DNA from: Mycobacterium bohemicum DSM 44277
GTDB taxonomy: Bacteria > Actinomycetota > Actinomycetes > Mycobacteriales > Mycobacteriaceae
Assembly (NCBI RefSeq): GCF_001053185.1
Contig: NZ_CSTD01000002.1
Location: forward strand, 131,577-195,576
Length of the DNA stretch: 64,000 bases
Direction: 5' to 3'
Made by a program: the position numbers and the translations under genes. A model generated the notes under the pieces. The model was not told where the DNA came from and did no database searches. It saw only the letters and a program-made list of their open reading frames with translations. Of the stretch, positions 26,745 through 36,000 are shown one piece after another (within the stretch, counting starts at the first letter, position 1; the number at the start of each line of letters is the position of its first letter).

Positions 26745-27352
26745 TTCTGTTGTAAGACGAGGGTATAAACGTCAGCCACTGACATCGCGGCAGTACGCTC
26801 GCGCAGCTCTAAGACGCGCCGTGTCTCGGCATCGATCTGCTCACACGCTGCTCTGGAATTGGCAAGGATAGGGTCGTCAGGCCCTGTCACCATGATGGGG
26901 CGCTGGACAGCACAGTCATTTGCGGGAAGCGTTGTTATTGTTGCCGCTCGGATCGCGGCCAGACGTTCCCTGCAACTGTCTACGATCGCTTTTACCTTCC
27001 TGGTCAGGGCCGCAAGCGCGTAGCACAGTGTCTCCGTGCGTTCCCATCGAGCACGCCCCTGCATGCGTAAGCTTTCAACTTCGGCCCGTATCGCCTCTCG
27101 ACATGCGTCGCTAACTACACCTGAGCATAAGACGTCCTGCATCTCCACCAGTCGAGCTTGTCGCTGCTCCCAATCACTGACTGCTTCAGCATGATTCGCT
27201 TCAGCTGCCAAGTCTCTTGCCACACCGAACACAGTCAAGGCGAGGCCGATCGGTGTATCAGTGCGCCGAATCCTCCTTGGCCCTAGTCTTAAGTCTGGGG
27301 GGTGCGGCTCGCCTAGCAGCTGGGCCACCTTAGCGGGGAGATCATCTGTCAC
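26741..27352 (-). CDS. Unknown helical protein of the ESX-associated gene set
   Basis: From GTG 27352 this is a 203-residue, mostly alpha-helical protein (RTDTPIGLALTVFGVARDLA; long coiled segments to the C-terminus). The GTG overlaps the TGA of the DUF5632/5631 gene by 4 bp, so the two are coupled. The longest open frame starts at 27469 but lies inside the upstream gene. No cysteine or membrane segment pattern suggests secretion. In M. tuberculosis, DUF5632/5631 genes also neighbour small helical proteins of unknown role near ESX loci; a chaperone-like job for the partner is possible but unproven. Confidence 0.6.
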   Translation of the reverse strand: MTDDLPAKVAQLLGEPHPPDLRLGPRRIRRTDTPIGLALTVFGVARDLAAEANHAEAVSDWEQRQARLVEMQDVLCSGVVSDACREAIRAEVESLRMQGRARWERTETLCYALAALTRKVKAIVDSCRERLAAIRAATITTLPANDCAVQRPIMVTGPDDPILANSRAACEQIDAETRRVLELRERTAAMSVADVYTLVLQQN

Positions 27353-29676
27353 CGCAGCACCAGGTCCTTCAGCGGCGCGCGGACTCCGGCGGCCCAGGCC
27401 GCGTACACGACGTTGAGCAGGTCCGCGCCGTACCGTTCCCAGCACAGCAGCGCCTCCAACCGGCGGCACTTCACAAACTCCCTCGTATAGCTGACGACCT
27501 GGTCAGGGTTTTCCACTCCGTTCAACCCCGGCCGCTGCGCCACCATCATCACCAGCGCGTCCTCGTGTTCTTCGCCCAGCAACGCCCACTCCTGAGGCTT
27601 AGGCCACCGTTCCGCGACCAATGCATGCGCCACCGACTCAGCGACCGGTGACAACTCTTCACCCGGGACGCCGAACACCAACTGGCGGGTGAGTTCTCGG
27701 CAATAACCGCGGACCATCGATTCATCGGCTGCCACCAAATCCGCGTACAGCGCCGCATCGACGGTCTGCAAGCGATGCGCCCGTGAAGCCAACAGTTCTG
27801 CTGCTGGATTATCCTTCAAGTCAACGGGTTTCACACCCGTAGCAACTTCGGTGACCACCGGGTGCTCTTCCAAAAATTCAGACGGCCATGCCCACGTTGT
27901 GGCCACCGCGCTGACGTTATCTCCGCATGCACGCGCCGCCCGCGCCGCCTTATCGGCGGGATTAACCCAGCCGAACCAGCGGGTATCAAACTCCGCGGTA
28001 TGTCCGCCAGCTATAGGCATCGTCTTACGCAAGAACACACCTGGCGGGATGTAAGTGGCACCGTCGTTCGTGGCCACCCACAGCGTGGGCATCCCTGAGG
28101 TGTTACGGCCAACAGCCACAGCCCAATCCAGACCCGGATCGGTCACGCTCGCGGCGCCGGCGAGCTCGGCCACCGCCATCTTCGCCAGCTCCAAATCCGA
28201 CTCAGCCAAATCCCGGCGCACCGCGCCCGCGGAATCACGCCGACCCGCCACCGGCATCAACCCCGTCCCCGGACCCGACCCTGATGACCCGCCGCCGGCC
28301 TCAGCAGGAATCGACGGCGCAGCAGGCGCCGAACCCACCGACGGAGCCGCAGACGTGCCCTGCGGAGGAAGAGCCGAACCGTACGGAGTCAAACCACCCG
28401 CCGGCATACCCGGCGCAGGTGACGGTACCGGTGCAGCAACCGGGGGCGTGGCAGCTATCGGAGCAGCCGCCGGCACCGCCGACGTCGGAGCAGTCTCTAT
28501 CGGCGCCGCTAACGACGTAATCGGCACCTGTGTAACCGGCGGAACAGTACCAGCCGCCGATGCACCCGCCGCCAGGCCGCGCCCGAAATCCATCCCGAGC
28601 GATGGCATCGGAGATCCTTGCAGCCCAGGCACACCCGTAGGCGGGGCCATACCTTTAGGGACACCCCCGAAACCCCCCATCAGCCCCTGCAGCGGGCCCA
28701 TCGGAAACCCCCCGCCCGACCCGCCGCCACGCATGCTCGGCAAAGTTGGCAAACCGCCCATCAACTGGGTCAACGGGTTATGCGGCTCCAAAGTAGGGCT
28801 GTCCTCCGGGGAATGTGCAACTGTACGGCCGCCTGGTACAAGGGGGATCTTGTCTCCGCTTGGGGAGTGATCTGCCGCCACCCCGGCGGTCCCAGACCGT
28901 GGGTCCCCGGGGGGCGCTGCATCAGCCCCATCGGGGGAATGATCCGCTGTTCGCCCTGCTTGTTTGACTTTCGGCCCGCCGCCGGGGCTTTCCGCGAAGC
29001 GACTGGTGAATTGAGTCGCGTATTGCGTGGCGAAGCCTTGGAGATCAGAGGAGTAACCCCGGATCATCGTCCGATGCGTACCGAGGATCACCGCCACCTG
29101 CGCGAGCGATTGGCCCGAGCCGCTACGCAGAAACGCCTCGGCCTCCTTATGCGCTGCTTCGTTCTCCTCGAACATTCGCTTCTTAGTCCTCGCGACGTCG
29201 GCGGATGCCCTCTTGAACAGATCGGAAGCAACCTTGCTGATGTCTGCCTGGTGGAACTTGAGCGTCGCCGCCTCGCTGTAGGTCGCACGAGCAGCGTCCG
29301 CGCTCTTACCCACCCAGGAACCGCCATCAAAGACAACGTTCGAGGCTTGCAGGGCGTCCATCCCGTTGTCCTCGAACAACTTTGACTCATCGAGAAGCGT
29401 GTCAGCGTCGTTGTCAATGCGTGTTTCAGAGTCCACCGGCCACACAAAAGGTTGGAACAAAAAATTGACGAATAGGCCCTGCGGCTTGGGGTGATCACCA
29501 CCACCAACATGGGGCAGCGATGGTGTCCCCATCTTCTCAACCGGCTTCGCCCCGTTGAACAGCTTCAACAGTCGTTCGGCTTGCCTGTTGTTACGCTCCG
29601 CCCACCACTCTGGAACCTCGCCATTGGACCCGGGGCCTGCCACTGACGCCCTTCCGGCTACCTCGGTAATCCACAC
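27349..29676 (-). CDS. Large ESX-associated-type protein with DUF5632/DUF5631-like C-terminus
   Basis: A 775-residue protein in three parts. Residues 1-230 are helical and WXG100/EspB-like (FDGGSWVGKSADAARATYSE near residue 120). Residues ~230-500 are a Gly/Pro/Ala-rich linker. The last 270 residues contain LDWAVAVGRNTSGMPTLWVA and YIPPGVFLRK, then the helical tail through VKCRRLEALLCWERYGADLL, resembling the DUF5632 and DUF5631 domains of Rv3899c, Rv2082 and Rv0029. These are tied to ESX (type VII) loci. The start may be GTG 29676 or GTG 29643. It overlaps the membrane protein gene upstream by 19 bp. Confidence 0.78.
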   Translation of the reverse strand: MWITEVAGRASVAGPGSNGEVPEWWAERNNRQAERLLKLFNGAKPVEKMGTPSLPHVGGGDHPKPQGLFVNFLFQPFVWPVDSETRIDNDADTLLDESKLFEDNGMDALQASNVVFDGGSWVGKSADAARATYSEAATLKFHQADISKVASDLFKRASADVARTKKRMFEENEAAHKEAEAFLRSGSGQSLAQVAVILGTHRTMIRGYSSDLQGFATQYATQFTSRFAESPGGGPKVKQAGRTADHSPDGADAAPPGDPRSGTAGVAADHSPSGDKIPLVPGGRTVAHSPEDSPTLEPHNPLTQLMGGLPTLPSMRGGGSGGGFPMGPLQGLMGGFGGVPKGMAPPTGVPGLQGSPMPSLGMDFGRGLAAGASAAGTVPPVTQVPITSLAAPIETAPTSAVPAAAPIAATPPVAAPVPSPAPGMPAGGLTPYGSALPPQGTSAAPSVGSAPAAPSIPAEAGGGSSGSGPGTGLMPVAGRRDSAGAVRRDLAESDLELAKMAVAELAGAASVTDPGLDWAVAVGRNTSGMPTLWVATNDGATYIPPGVFLRKTMPIAGGHTAEFDTRWFGWVNPADKAARAARACGDNVSAVATTWAWPSEFLEEHPVVTEVATGVKPVDLKDNPAAELLASRAHRLQTVDAALYADLVAADESMVRGYCRELTRQLVFGVPGEELSPVAESVAHALVAERWPKPQEWALLGEEHEDALVMMVAQRPGLNGVENPDQVVSYTREFVKCRRLEALLCWERYGADLLNVVYAAWAAGVRAPLKDLVLR

Positions 29677-30287
29677 ACATCGACAAGCGCATCGATCGCG
29701 TCGTTGCGGACATCTGTCAACCGGTTCACTTCACTGGTGGGCATGTCGCCCATGGCGGCCGTCGTCTGGTCCAGGGTTGTGTCGATGTATTTGCGAGCTG
29801 CAGAGGCGACGTCGGGCGGAACTGCTGGAACAAGCGTGTTCTGTACAGCTGAGGCACTATTGAGCGCCCGCAGCACCATTGGCGCATTAACTCCACCGCC
29901 GGCGACTCGAACCCCTCCTTGGCCTTCCTGACCGCGCACCGACACGTCGAACACGTGGCACAAATTCTCCTTCGCCCCGGCTACGGCGGTCGAGCTGAAT
30001 TGCGGCGTTGTCGGGGCCGGTGACGGCGACACGGTTACCGCCTGCGGCATCGCGGGAGTAGACGCATAACCGCCGGTTATCAAATAGGTCACCGCCGACC
30101 CGACCGCTGCCGCCACCCCTACCGTAACCAAGATTCGTAACGCCGAGCCTCCATGGTTAGGCCTCCCCGCCCTCAGACGCTCTGCTGGGCCTAGAGGTCC
30201 CAACGACGGCGGGTGTGGTCCGCCCGCCGGCGGTGGCGGCAATATTGCTGACGGTGGTGCCTCTTTCGACCACAGGGATTCGCTCAT
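29658..30287 (-). CDS. Single-pass membrane protein upstream of the ESX-associated gene
   Basis: A 209-residue protein from ATG 30287 (TTG 30290 is an alternative). It has a Pro-rich cytoplasmic N-terminus (APPSAILPPPPAGGPHPPS), one membrane helix (residues ~52-70, ILVTVGVAAAVGSAVTYLIT) and an extracytoplasmic domain with two cysteines (ENLCHVFDVS and LVDVCGLP near the end), probably a disulfide. It is first in the 30287-to-26741 operon. Similar anchored proteins accompany ESX-type genes in mycobacteria. No family is recognised beyond this layout. Confidence 0.65.
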   Translation of the reverse strand: MSESLWSKEAPPSAILPPPPAGGPHPPSLGPLGPAERLRAGRPNHGGSALRILVTVGVAAAVGSAVTYLITGGYASTPAMPQAVTVSPSPAPTTPQFSSTAVAGAKENLCHVFDVSVRGQEGQGGVRVAGGGVNAPMVLRALNSASAVQNTLVPAVPPDVASAARKYIDTTLDQTTAAMGDMPTSEVNRLTDVRNDAIDALVDVCGLPR

Positions 30288-30386
30288 CAATCACTGCGTC
30301 CAATCCAGTCTGTGCCTATCTGCTAATGGTAAGCACAGCCTGTGACCTTGCGCTGCACCCGATTCAAATCAATAGTCGTGAACCAA

Positions 30387-30495
30387 AACCGCTAAATTAG
30401 CCGCTAACTTAGCGGTTCATGAGCTAAGGCCGAATCCTGAACAGTCCGAACGGCTAGATTAGCGCAATAATCCCCGAATTTAGCGGTATTTTGGC
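30387..30495. promoter_or_regulatory. AT-rich cluster of CCGCTAA/TTAGCGG palindromes
   Basis: AACCGCTAA (30387-30395) and TTAGCGGTT (30409-30417) are inverted. Between them lies a second perfect palindrome, CCGCTAA-C-TTAGCGG (30401-30415). Another TTAGCGG follows near 30480. The AT content is far above the surroundings. It lies about 100 bp upstream of the 30287 operon, so it is a likely operator; an iteron or centromere-like site is also possible. Confidence 0.5.
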
Positions 30496-30609
30496 GGTCA
30501 GCACCTCCGAGATGCCGGTCCTCTCAATGCCAGCATTGCGCCACCGCAAGACAGACGGCATTGCTGTTGCGTGCCCCCGGGGGCAGTCGTACTGTGATTA
30601 CGTTCCCAT

Positions 30610-31900
30610 CAACGTTTTGGCTACGTCATGTGGTGTCCGTAGTGGCTTTTGGTGCACATGCCGATCGTAATGAGAACCGCAGGACGGGATGGTCGTCTTG
30701 CAAAGCAAATTGATGACGGTGCGTCCGGTGATCTGACCATTGACGGTTTTGTCTCCACATTGGCTGGCTCATGCCCATATTGTCGACACCGGGTGCCTGT
30801 CGCGCTATCGATAAGTAGGCGTGGCAATGACGGTCAATTATGTGATCGGTGTGGATGTGCATAAACACAATCACACCTTTGTCGCTGTGGATTGCACGGG
30901 CCGCAAGCTCGCAACGAAATCAGTGCAAGCGACTACCGCCGGTCATCAAATGGCGCTGCGCTGGGCCCGTACGACTTGTCCTGGAAGCCGACTATGGGGT
31001 GTTGAAGATCTGCGCGGATTGTCTTGCCGACTCGAAGCAGAGCTGCTCGATGCTGGTGAATCCGTGGTCCGCGTCCCGCCCAAACTGACCGCCCGTCAAC
31101 GAGCCTCAGCACGCACTGTCGGAAAATCAGACCCCATCGACGCTCTCGCGGTGGCCCGCGCTGTGCTTCGTGAACCCGACCTACCTACCGCCCGCCACGA
31201 TGCTTACTCGCGCGACATGAAACTACTCGTTGATTATCGCGACACCCTGCTCACCACCAGGACGGCGATCACTAACCGCGTACTCGGCCGCCTGCACGAA
31301 CTGGCGCCGGAGCACTCGTCGACCCGACTGGTCCTGTGCTACGCCAACCATCGACGCGTCGCACAAGCTTTACTCCAGTCACACACCGGCCTACTGGCCG
31401 AGCTGATCCGCGCCGATCTCACCCAAATCGCTACAGCGAGCGACCATATCAACAGTCTCGAGAAACGCATTAAAGACGCCGTTCAGCGCGGGGCTTCGGC
31501 ACTTGTCGGCATTGATGGTTGTGGACCATTGATGGCCGCGAAGATCATCGGCGAGACAGCCGACGTCAGCCGCTTCACAAACGAAGCGAAATACGCTTGC
31601 TATGCCGGGGTGGCGCCGATCCCCCACTGGTCAGGTGGAACACCCGTCCATATCCGCGCGACACGGTCCGGTAACCGCCAGCTCAACCGCGCCTTGCACA
31701 CCATCGCCATGATTCAAATTCGACACGGCGGCCGCGGCGAACACTACTACCGTCGCCGCATCGCTGACGGCGACACCCACCGACAAGCCCTCCGCTGTTT
31801 GAAACGGCACCTGTGTCGCACGGTGTACCGCGCCCTCATCACCGACACGAAATCCCGCGCGACCGCAGCGTCAAATTAAGGCTGACTAACTCAACCCTGA
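30610..31900 (+). mobile_element. IS110-family insertion sequence
   Basis: The transposase gene fixes the element; the ends are approximate because IS110 elements lack clear terminal inverted repeats and often leave no duplication. About 200 bp of non-coding sequence precedes the transposase, the place where members of the IS110 group encode the bridge RNA. It sits between the ESX-associated operon and the Fic module. Confidence 0.7.
30821..31879 (+). CDS. IS110-family DEDD transposase
   Basis: A 352-residue transposase. The N-terminal RuvC-like DEDD domain shows the acidic residues in IGVDVHKHNHTF, WGVEDLRG and KSDPIDALAVARA. The C-terminal transposase_20 domain has LVGIDGCGPLMAAKIIGE and the serine region APIPHWSGGTPVHIR, which carries the nucleophile serine of this family. 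The start may be GTG 30821 or ATG 30827. IS110 recombinases act with a bridge RNA to choose target and donor. The frame is intact, so the element may be active. Confidence 0.93.
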   Translation: MAMTVNYVIGVDVHKHNHTFVAVDCTGRKLATKSVQATTAGHQMALRWARTTCPGSRLWGVEDLRGLSCRLEAELLDAGESVVRVPPKLTARQRASARTVGKSDPIDALAVARAVLREPDLPTARHDAYSRDMKLLVDYRDTLLTTRTAITNRVLGRLHELAPEHSSTRLVLCYANHRRVAQALLQSHTGLLAELIRADLTQIATASDHINSLEKRIKDAVQRGASALVGIDGCGPLMAAKIIGETADVSRFTNEAKYACYAGVAPIPHWSGGTPVHIRATRSGNRQLNRALHTIAMIQIRHGGRGEHYYRRRIADGDTHRQALRCLKRHLCRTVYRALITDTKSRATAASN

Positions 31901-32225
31901 CAACGAGTCCATTCCACGCCGCGCAGTTTAAACTCGTGCCAGCGCGACGTAGCTGGCATGGCAAGTGAAGCGTCCCGGCATGGCGGGAGTCTCCGGACTC
32001 ACCAGGCGGTTCAGTATAGGTAGTAGGTCATTAGATTCTCACGAACTGTGGCGGAATCTCACGAGTGATGGCGGATCCGCCCGTTTGGTGAGACACGCAG
32101 GTTGCTCAATCCCGGGTCGGCGTCGATGACCTCAGAAACGGGCGGTGGGTCGTAAACAGCGTGGTGGCAGGTGGCGGTTCGCCGGTAGAATGAATTCGCT
32201 GTCGAGGCCGCGAGGAGGTGCAGTC
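31880..32225. other. Gene-free stretch with IS-end-like repeats
   Basis: Right flank of the IS110 element and upstream region of the Fic module. At about 32036-32080 two imperfect copies of TCTCACGAnnTGnTGGCGGA lie in tandem, and GGTGAGAC follows, which looks like the end of another, now lost, insertion sequence. No protein-coding frame is convincing. GAGGAGGTG at 32212-32220 is the ribosome site for the antitoxin. Confidence 0.45.
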
Positions 32226-32399
32226 GTGGAACGCCGGACACCCAAGAAGGTCGTCGTGTCGAAGGCTGCCGTCAAGAAGGCGGGGGTGCGCGCCACGAAG
32301 GCCTCAGCCAAGTTGGAGGGCCGTGTGGTTCCCGCTGGTTACAGCCGGTCGGCCACCGTGAGAGCCTACATCGCGAAGCAGCAGCCACCTAAGCGCTGA
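32226..32399 (+). CDS. Small antitoxin of the Fic toxin (VbhA-like inhibition motif)
   Basis: A 57-residue basic protein from GTG 32226, preceded at ideal distance by GAGGAGGTG. It contains SAKLEG (residues 27-32), an exact fit to the Fic-inhibiting motif [S/T]xxxE[G/N], whose Glu enters the Fic active site and blocks ATP binding. The rest is Lys/Arg/Ala-rich (KKVVVSKAAVKKAGVRATKA). Its stop overlaps the fic start (TGATG), giving tight coupling as in type II toxin-antitoxin pairs. An upstream ATG (32191) would add a non-conserved leader. The motif assignment is from sequence; inhibition is inferred. Confidence 0.75.
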   Translation: MERRTPKKVVVSKAAVKKAGVRATKASAKLEGRVVPAGYSRSATVRAYIAKQQPPKR

Positions 32400-33022
32400 T
32401 GCCGCTGACGCCGGACTACGGTGAGACCCCACTTGCGCATGACGAACTCACTGCCCTGCTCCCCGAGGTTATCGACGTCCTGGACAAGCCCATCACACGC
32501 GCTGCGGTCTATGACCTCGAACAGGGCCTTCAGGACCGGGTGTTCGATGAACTGATGCCGTCGGCGCTCGACGGCTCGTTGCCGCTCGACGAGCTTCTCA
32601 GCGACTACTTCGTCCGCAATCTCCATACGCGAATGTTCGGTCCGGTGTGGAACTGGGCCGGACGGTGGCGGCGATTAGAGCTCAACATCGGCGTCGCGCC
32701 GGAGCAGATTGCCGTTGACCTCCGAAACGCACTCGATACCATCGCTTACCGGTGGGAACACACCAACGACTGGACGCCTCGGCAACTGGGTATCGTCGTG
32801 CACGCCGAAACCGTGCGGATCCATCCGTTCGTGGACGGAAATGGGCGTACCACAAGGCTTCTCGCTGACCTCGTGTTCGCGGCAGTTCAGAACCCCACCG
32901 AGTTGCAGTACGACTGGGAGCTTGACAAGACGCGGTACATCGAGCTCCTTCGGGCCTACGACGCACAGCGGGACGTGGCCGACCTGGCGGCTTTCGTTAA
33001 TGTAGAGCCGATCGAGCCATAA
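32399..33022 (+). CDS. Fic-domain AMPylating toxin
   Basis: A 207-residue Fido-fold protein. The active-site motif is HPFVDGNGRTTRL (H142 to L154), a full HPFxxGNGR match with catalytic His and the phosphate-binding GNGR loop. The upstream flap region (RNLHTRMFGPVWNWAGRWRR) is typical of class I/mobile Fic proteins. These enzymes usually transfer AMP to a Tyr, Ser or Thr of a target such as gyrase or topoisomerase IV subunits; the target here is unknown. No inhibitory helix is fused, in keeping with a separate antitoxin upstream. The gene probably stabilises the element. Confidence 0.92.
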   Translation: MPLTPDYGETPLAHDELTALLPEVIDVLDKPITRAAVYDLEQGLQDRVFDELMPSALDGSLPLDELLSDYFVRNLHTRMFGPVWNWAGRWRRLELNIGVAPEQIAVDLRNALDTIAYRWEHTNDWTPRQLGIVVHAETVRIHPFVDGNGRTTRLLADLVFAAVQNPTELQYDWELDKTRYIELLRAYDAQRDVADLAAFVNVEPIEP

Positions 33023-33059
33023 AGCCCTGCGAATTCGCGGATCAGAGTTGTGACGGTGT

Positions 33060-36000
33060 CTAGAGAGCCGCCAAGGATCGGCGACTGGGCCACGACCACC
33101 CAGGCAGCCCTTCGAGTCGGAGTCGACGGTCGTCTTCGAGGATGCCGTTGCTGAAGTTACTGCGTTGCATGTTGATCCAGTTGCCAAGCCGGAAACCGTC
33201 AACAACGTAGGACTGTGGTACACGAGCGTGGCCGTTCTTTTTCACGTATTCCTGAAGGTATCGAAACCCCTTGTCCCATGCGGCCTGTCGAGAATCCCAT
33301 GTCCAGCCTGGTAGGGCTTCAAGACGTCGTTGACGTTCGGGGTCAAGGCGGTCCCTAGAGCGGAAAACCCTTTGTGTGTTGACCCATTTGCCTAGCTTGT
33401 ACCCGTCGACGGTGTAGTTCTGGGGCACGAAGGCGTCGCCGTGGCGTCCGACGTATCCCTCAAGCCGGCCAAAGGCCGCCTCCCACTCAGCGGCGCGGGC
33501 GTCCCAAAACCAACCAGGGAGGGCCTCGAGGCGGCGTTCACGTTCGGTGTCAAGGATGCCTTTGGCGTGCTTATGACGCTGCACGGTGGCCCAGGAGCCG
33601 AGTTTGTAGCCATCGACAACATACGATTGCGGCACAAGCGAGTCGCCGTGGAGTTCCATGTACTCCTGGAGTAGGCGCAGCCCATCTTCCCACGCGCGAT
33701 CGTAATCCGTCGCGGTCCACGTCCAAGTGGGCAGTTCTTCAAGACGCTGGCGGCGGTCCGGGTCCAGTGTTCCCTTGGCGTACTTACCGCGTTGGATGCT
33801 CACCCAGTTGCCGAGGTTGTACCCATCCGCCTTATATGACTGCGGCACACGGGAATCTCCGTGCGCCTCGATGTAGACCAGAAGTCGTCTGAACCTCGCT
33901 TCCCATTGAGCGTCCAAAGGGCTCCAGACCCAGCCTGGAACGGCTTCCAGTCGGGCGCAATGGTCTTTATCCAGTGTTCCCTTGAAGTGCTTGTCGCGTT
34001 GCATGTTGGCCCACTCGCCGAGCGGGTAGCCATCGACTTGGTACGACACTGGGATGCGGGCATCACCGTTGCGTTCAACATAATCAACGAGTCGGCGGAA
34101 TCCGTCCTCCCATTGCTTGGCACGGGCGTCCCACGTCCAGCCTGGGAGTTCCTCGAGGCGACGCTTACGGTCGGCGTCGAGGGTGCCATGCGAGTAGTCG
34201 TTGCGTTGCCCATTGACCCACGCTCCGAGCCGGTAGCCATCGACCGTGCAAGATCGTGGGACGCGCGCGTGACGGTGGCGGTCGACATAGCCCAGAAGCC
34301 GCTCGAATCCTTCCTCCCATTGGTCGGCTCGGGGTTGCCAGGTCCACCCTGGCAGGTCCTGGAGGCGATGTTGGCGGTCAGCCTCAAGGGTGCCTTTGTC
34401 CCTTCGTGTGCGTTGCACACTGACCCATTGGCCGAGTTTGTAGCCGTCGACCGTGTGCGACAGCGGAACTCGGGCGCGACCGTGGCGGTCGACGAAGTCA
34501 AGGAGTCGACTGAACCCCTCCTCCCAGTCGTCGGCTCTGGGGTCCCATGTCCAGCCGGGCAGGTCCTTGAGTCGGCGTTTGCGGTCGCCCTCAAGGATGC
34601 CTTCGGCGTAATTGGAGCGTTGGAGCTGGCACCACGAACCGAGCCGGTAGCCATCGACGGTGTAGGACTGGGGGACGCGGGCGCGACCGTGGCGTTCGAC
34701 ATACTCGAGGAGCCGGCGGAAACCTTGCTCCCACTTGTCGGCTTGGCGATCCCACGTCCAACCGGGCAGATCTTCAAGCCGACGCTGGCGATCGGCCTTA
34801 AGGGTGCCTTCGGTGTAGTTGGTGCGTTGCTCCCCGACCCATCCACCGAGTCTGTAACCATCGACCGTGTAGGACTGCGGGACGCGGGCGTGACCGTGGC
34901 GTTCGACAAACCGTTGCATCATCCCGAGCCAGTACTCCCAGGAGGCGGTGGTCTGCTCGACAAGGCGCACATCGAAAGCAAGGGCGAAATCACTGCCGAC
35001 CCTTGCGGGCAGGTCGAGGTGGATCTTGCCGGGCAGCCGTGGCCGCTGGCCCTGCCGGCCTAATTCTCGTCTGAGTTCATCGAGCTGCTCGGCAAGCTCG
35101 TCGTTGTGTGACCGCAGTGCCTTGATCACGTCCCAAACCGGCTTGAAGGCCGAGTCATTGAGGGCAACCTCCGGATCCACATCTGTGTCGATGAACACCG
35201 GTATTACCACCGTGCCAATGGTCTTGTCTGGGGCGCGTCTGATGGCACGCCCGACCGCCTGGACGATGTCCACCTCACTGCGTCGGGGGTCGATGAACGC
35301 CACACCGTCCAGCGTGGGCACATCGACGCCTTCGGAGAGGCAGCGGGCGTTGGTCAGCAGACCCCGCTGTCCGTCGTCGAGTCGGCTCAGGTGCTGGAGC
35401 CGGCTGTGGCGCTCGCCAGCGGTCATCTCACCGGAAGCGTAGCTGGACCACAGCAACCCCTTTGGTCGCTGTCTCGCAGGCATCCACTGGATGACCTCGT
35501 GCATCTCGGCGGCGAACTCGCGGGCGCGGGCAACACGAGAGTGGAACGAGATGGTGCGGTGGAGGTCATACTTCCGCATCGCCTTCGCCAGCCCGATCTG
35601 TCCCGCCAAGGTGCGGGCGTCGGTGATCTTCTTCCCGTCGCGAGTGACTAGGGTTCCCTTCTCCGCCCACTCCTTGTACATTGCGTCGTCCACGCCGACG
35701 ACCACGACCTGGTAGTCCGTCAGTAGATCGCGCTTTATCGCCTCGCCGAATGTGAGGCGATAGAACACCGTGCCGAACTTCGCCTGGTCGTCCATCGAGG
35801 CGACCTCCAGGTCAGCGTCCTGCGCCGCCTTCAGGACCCGCCCTGTGAAATAGCGCGGTGTCGCGGTCATGAACAAACGCCGTCGCGCCGCAATGGCCGT
35901 CTTGTCGAGAACCGTTGAGAAGTCCGAGGACTCAAACCCGGCGACCCTGTGAGCCTCGTCGGCGACGGCCAGGTCGAACGGGGGAACCCGTCCGAGCGCG

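Noticed and set aside
33060..35000. Regular DNA repeats resembling a CRISPR array
   Set aside because: The period is about 200 bp, the units are coding (HA domains) and there are no short identical repeats with unique spacers or cas genes.
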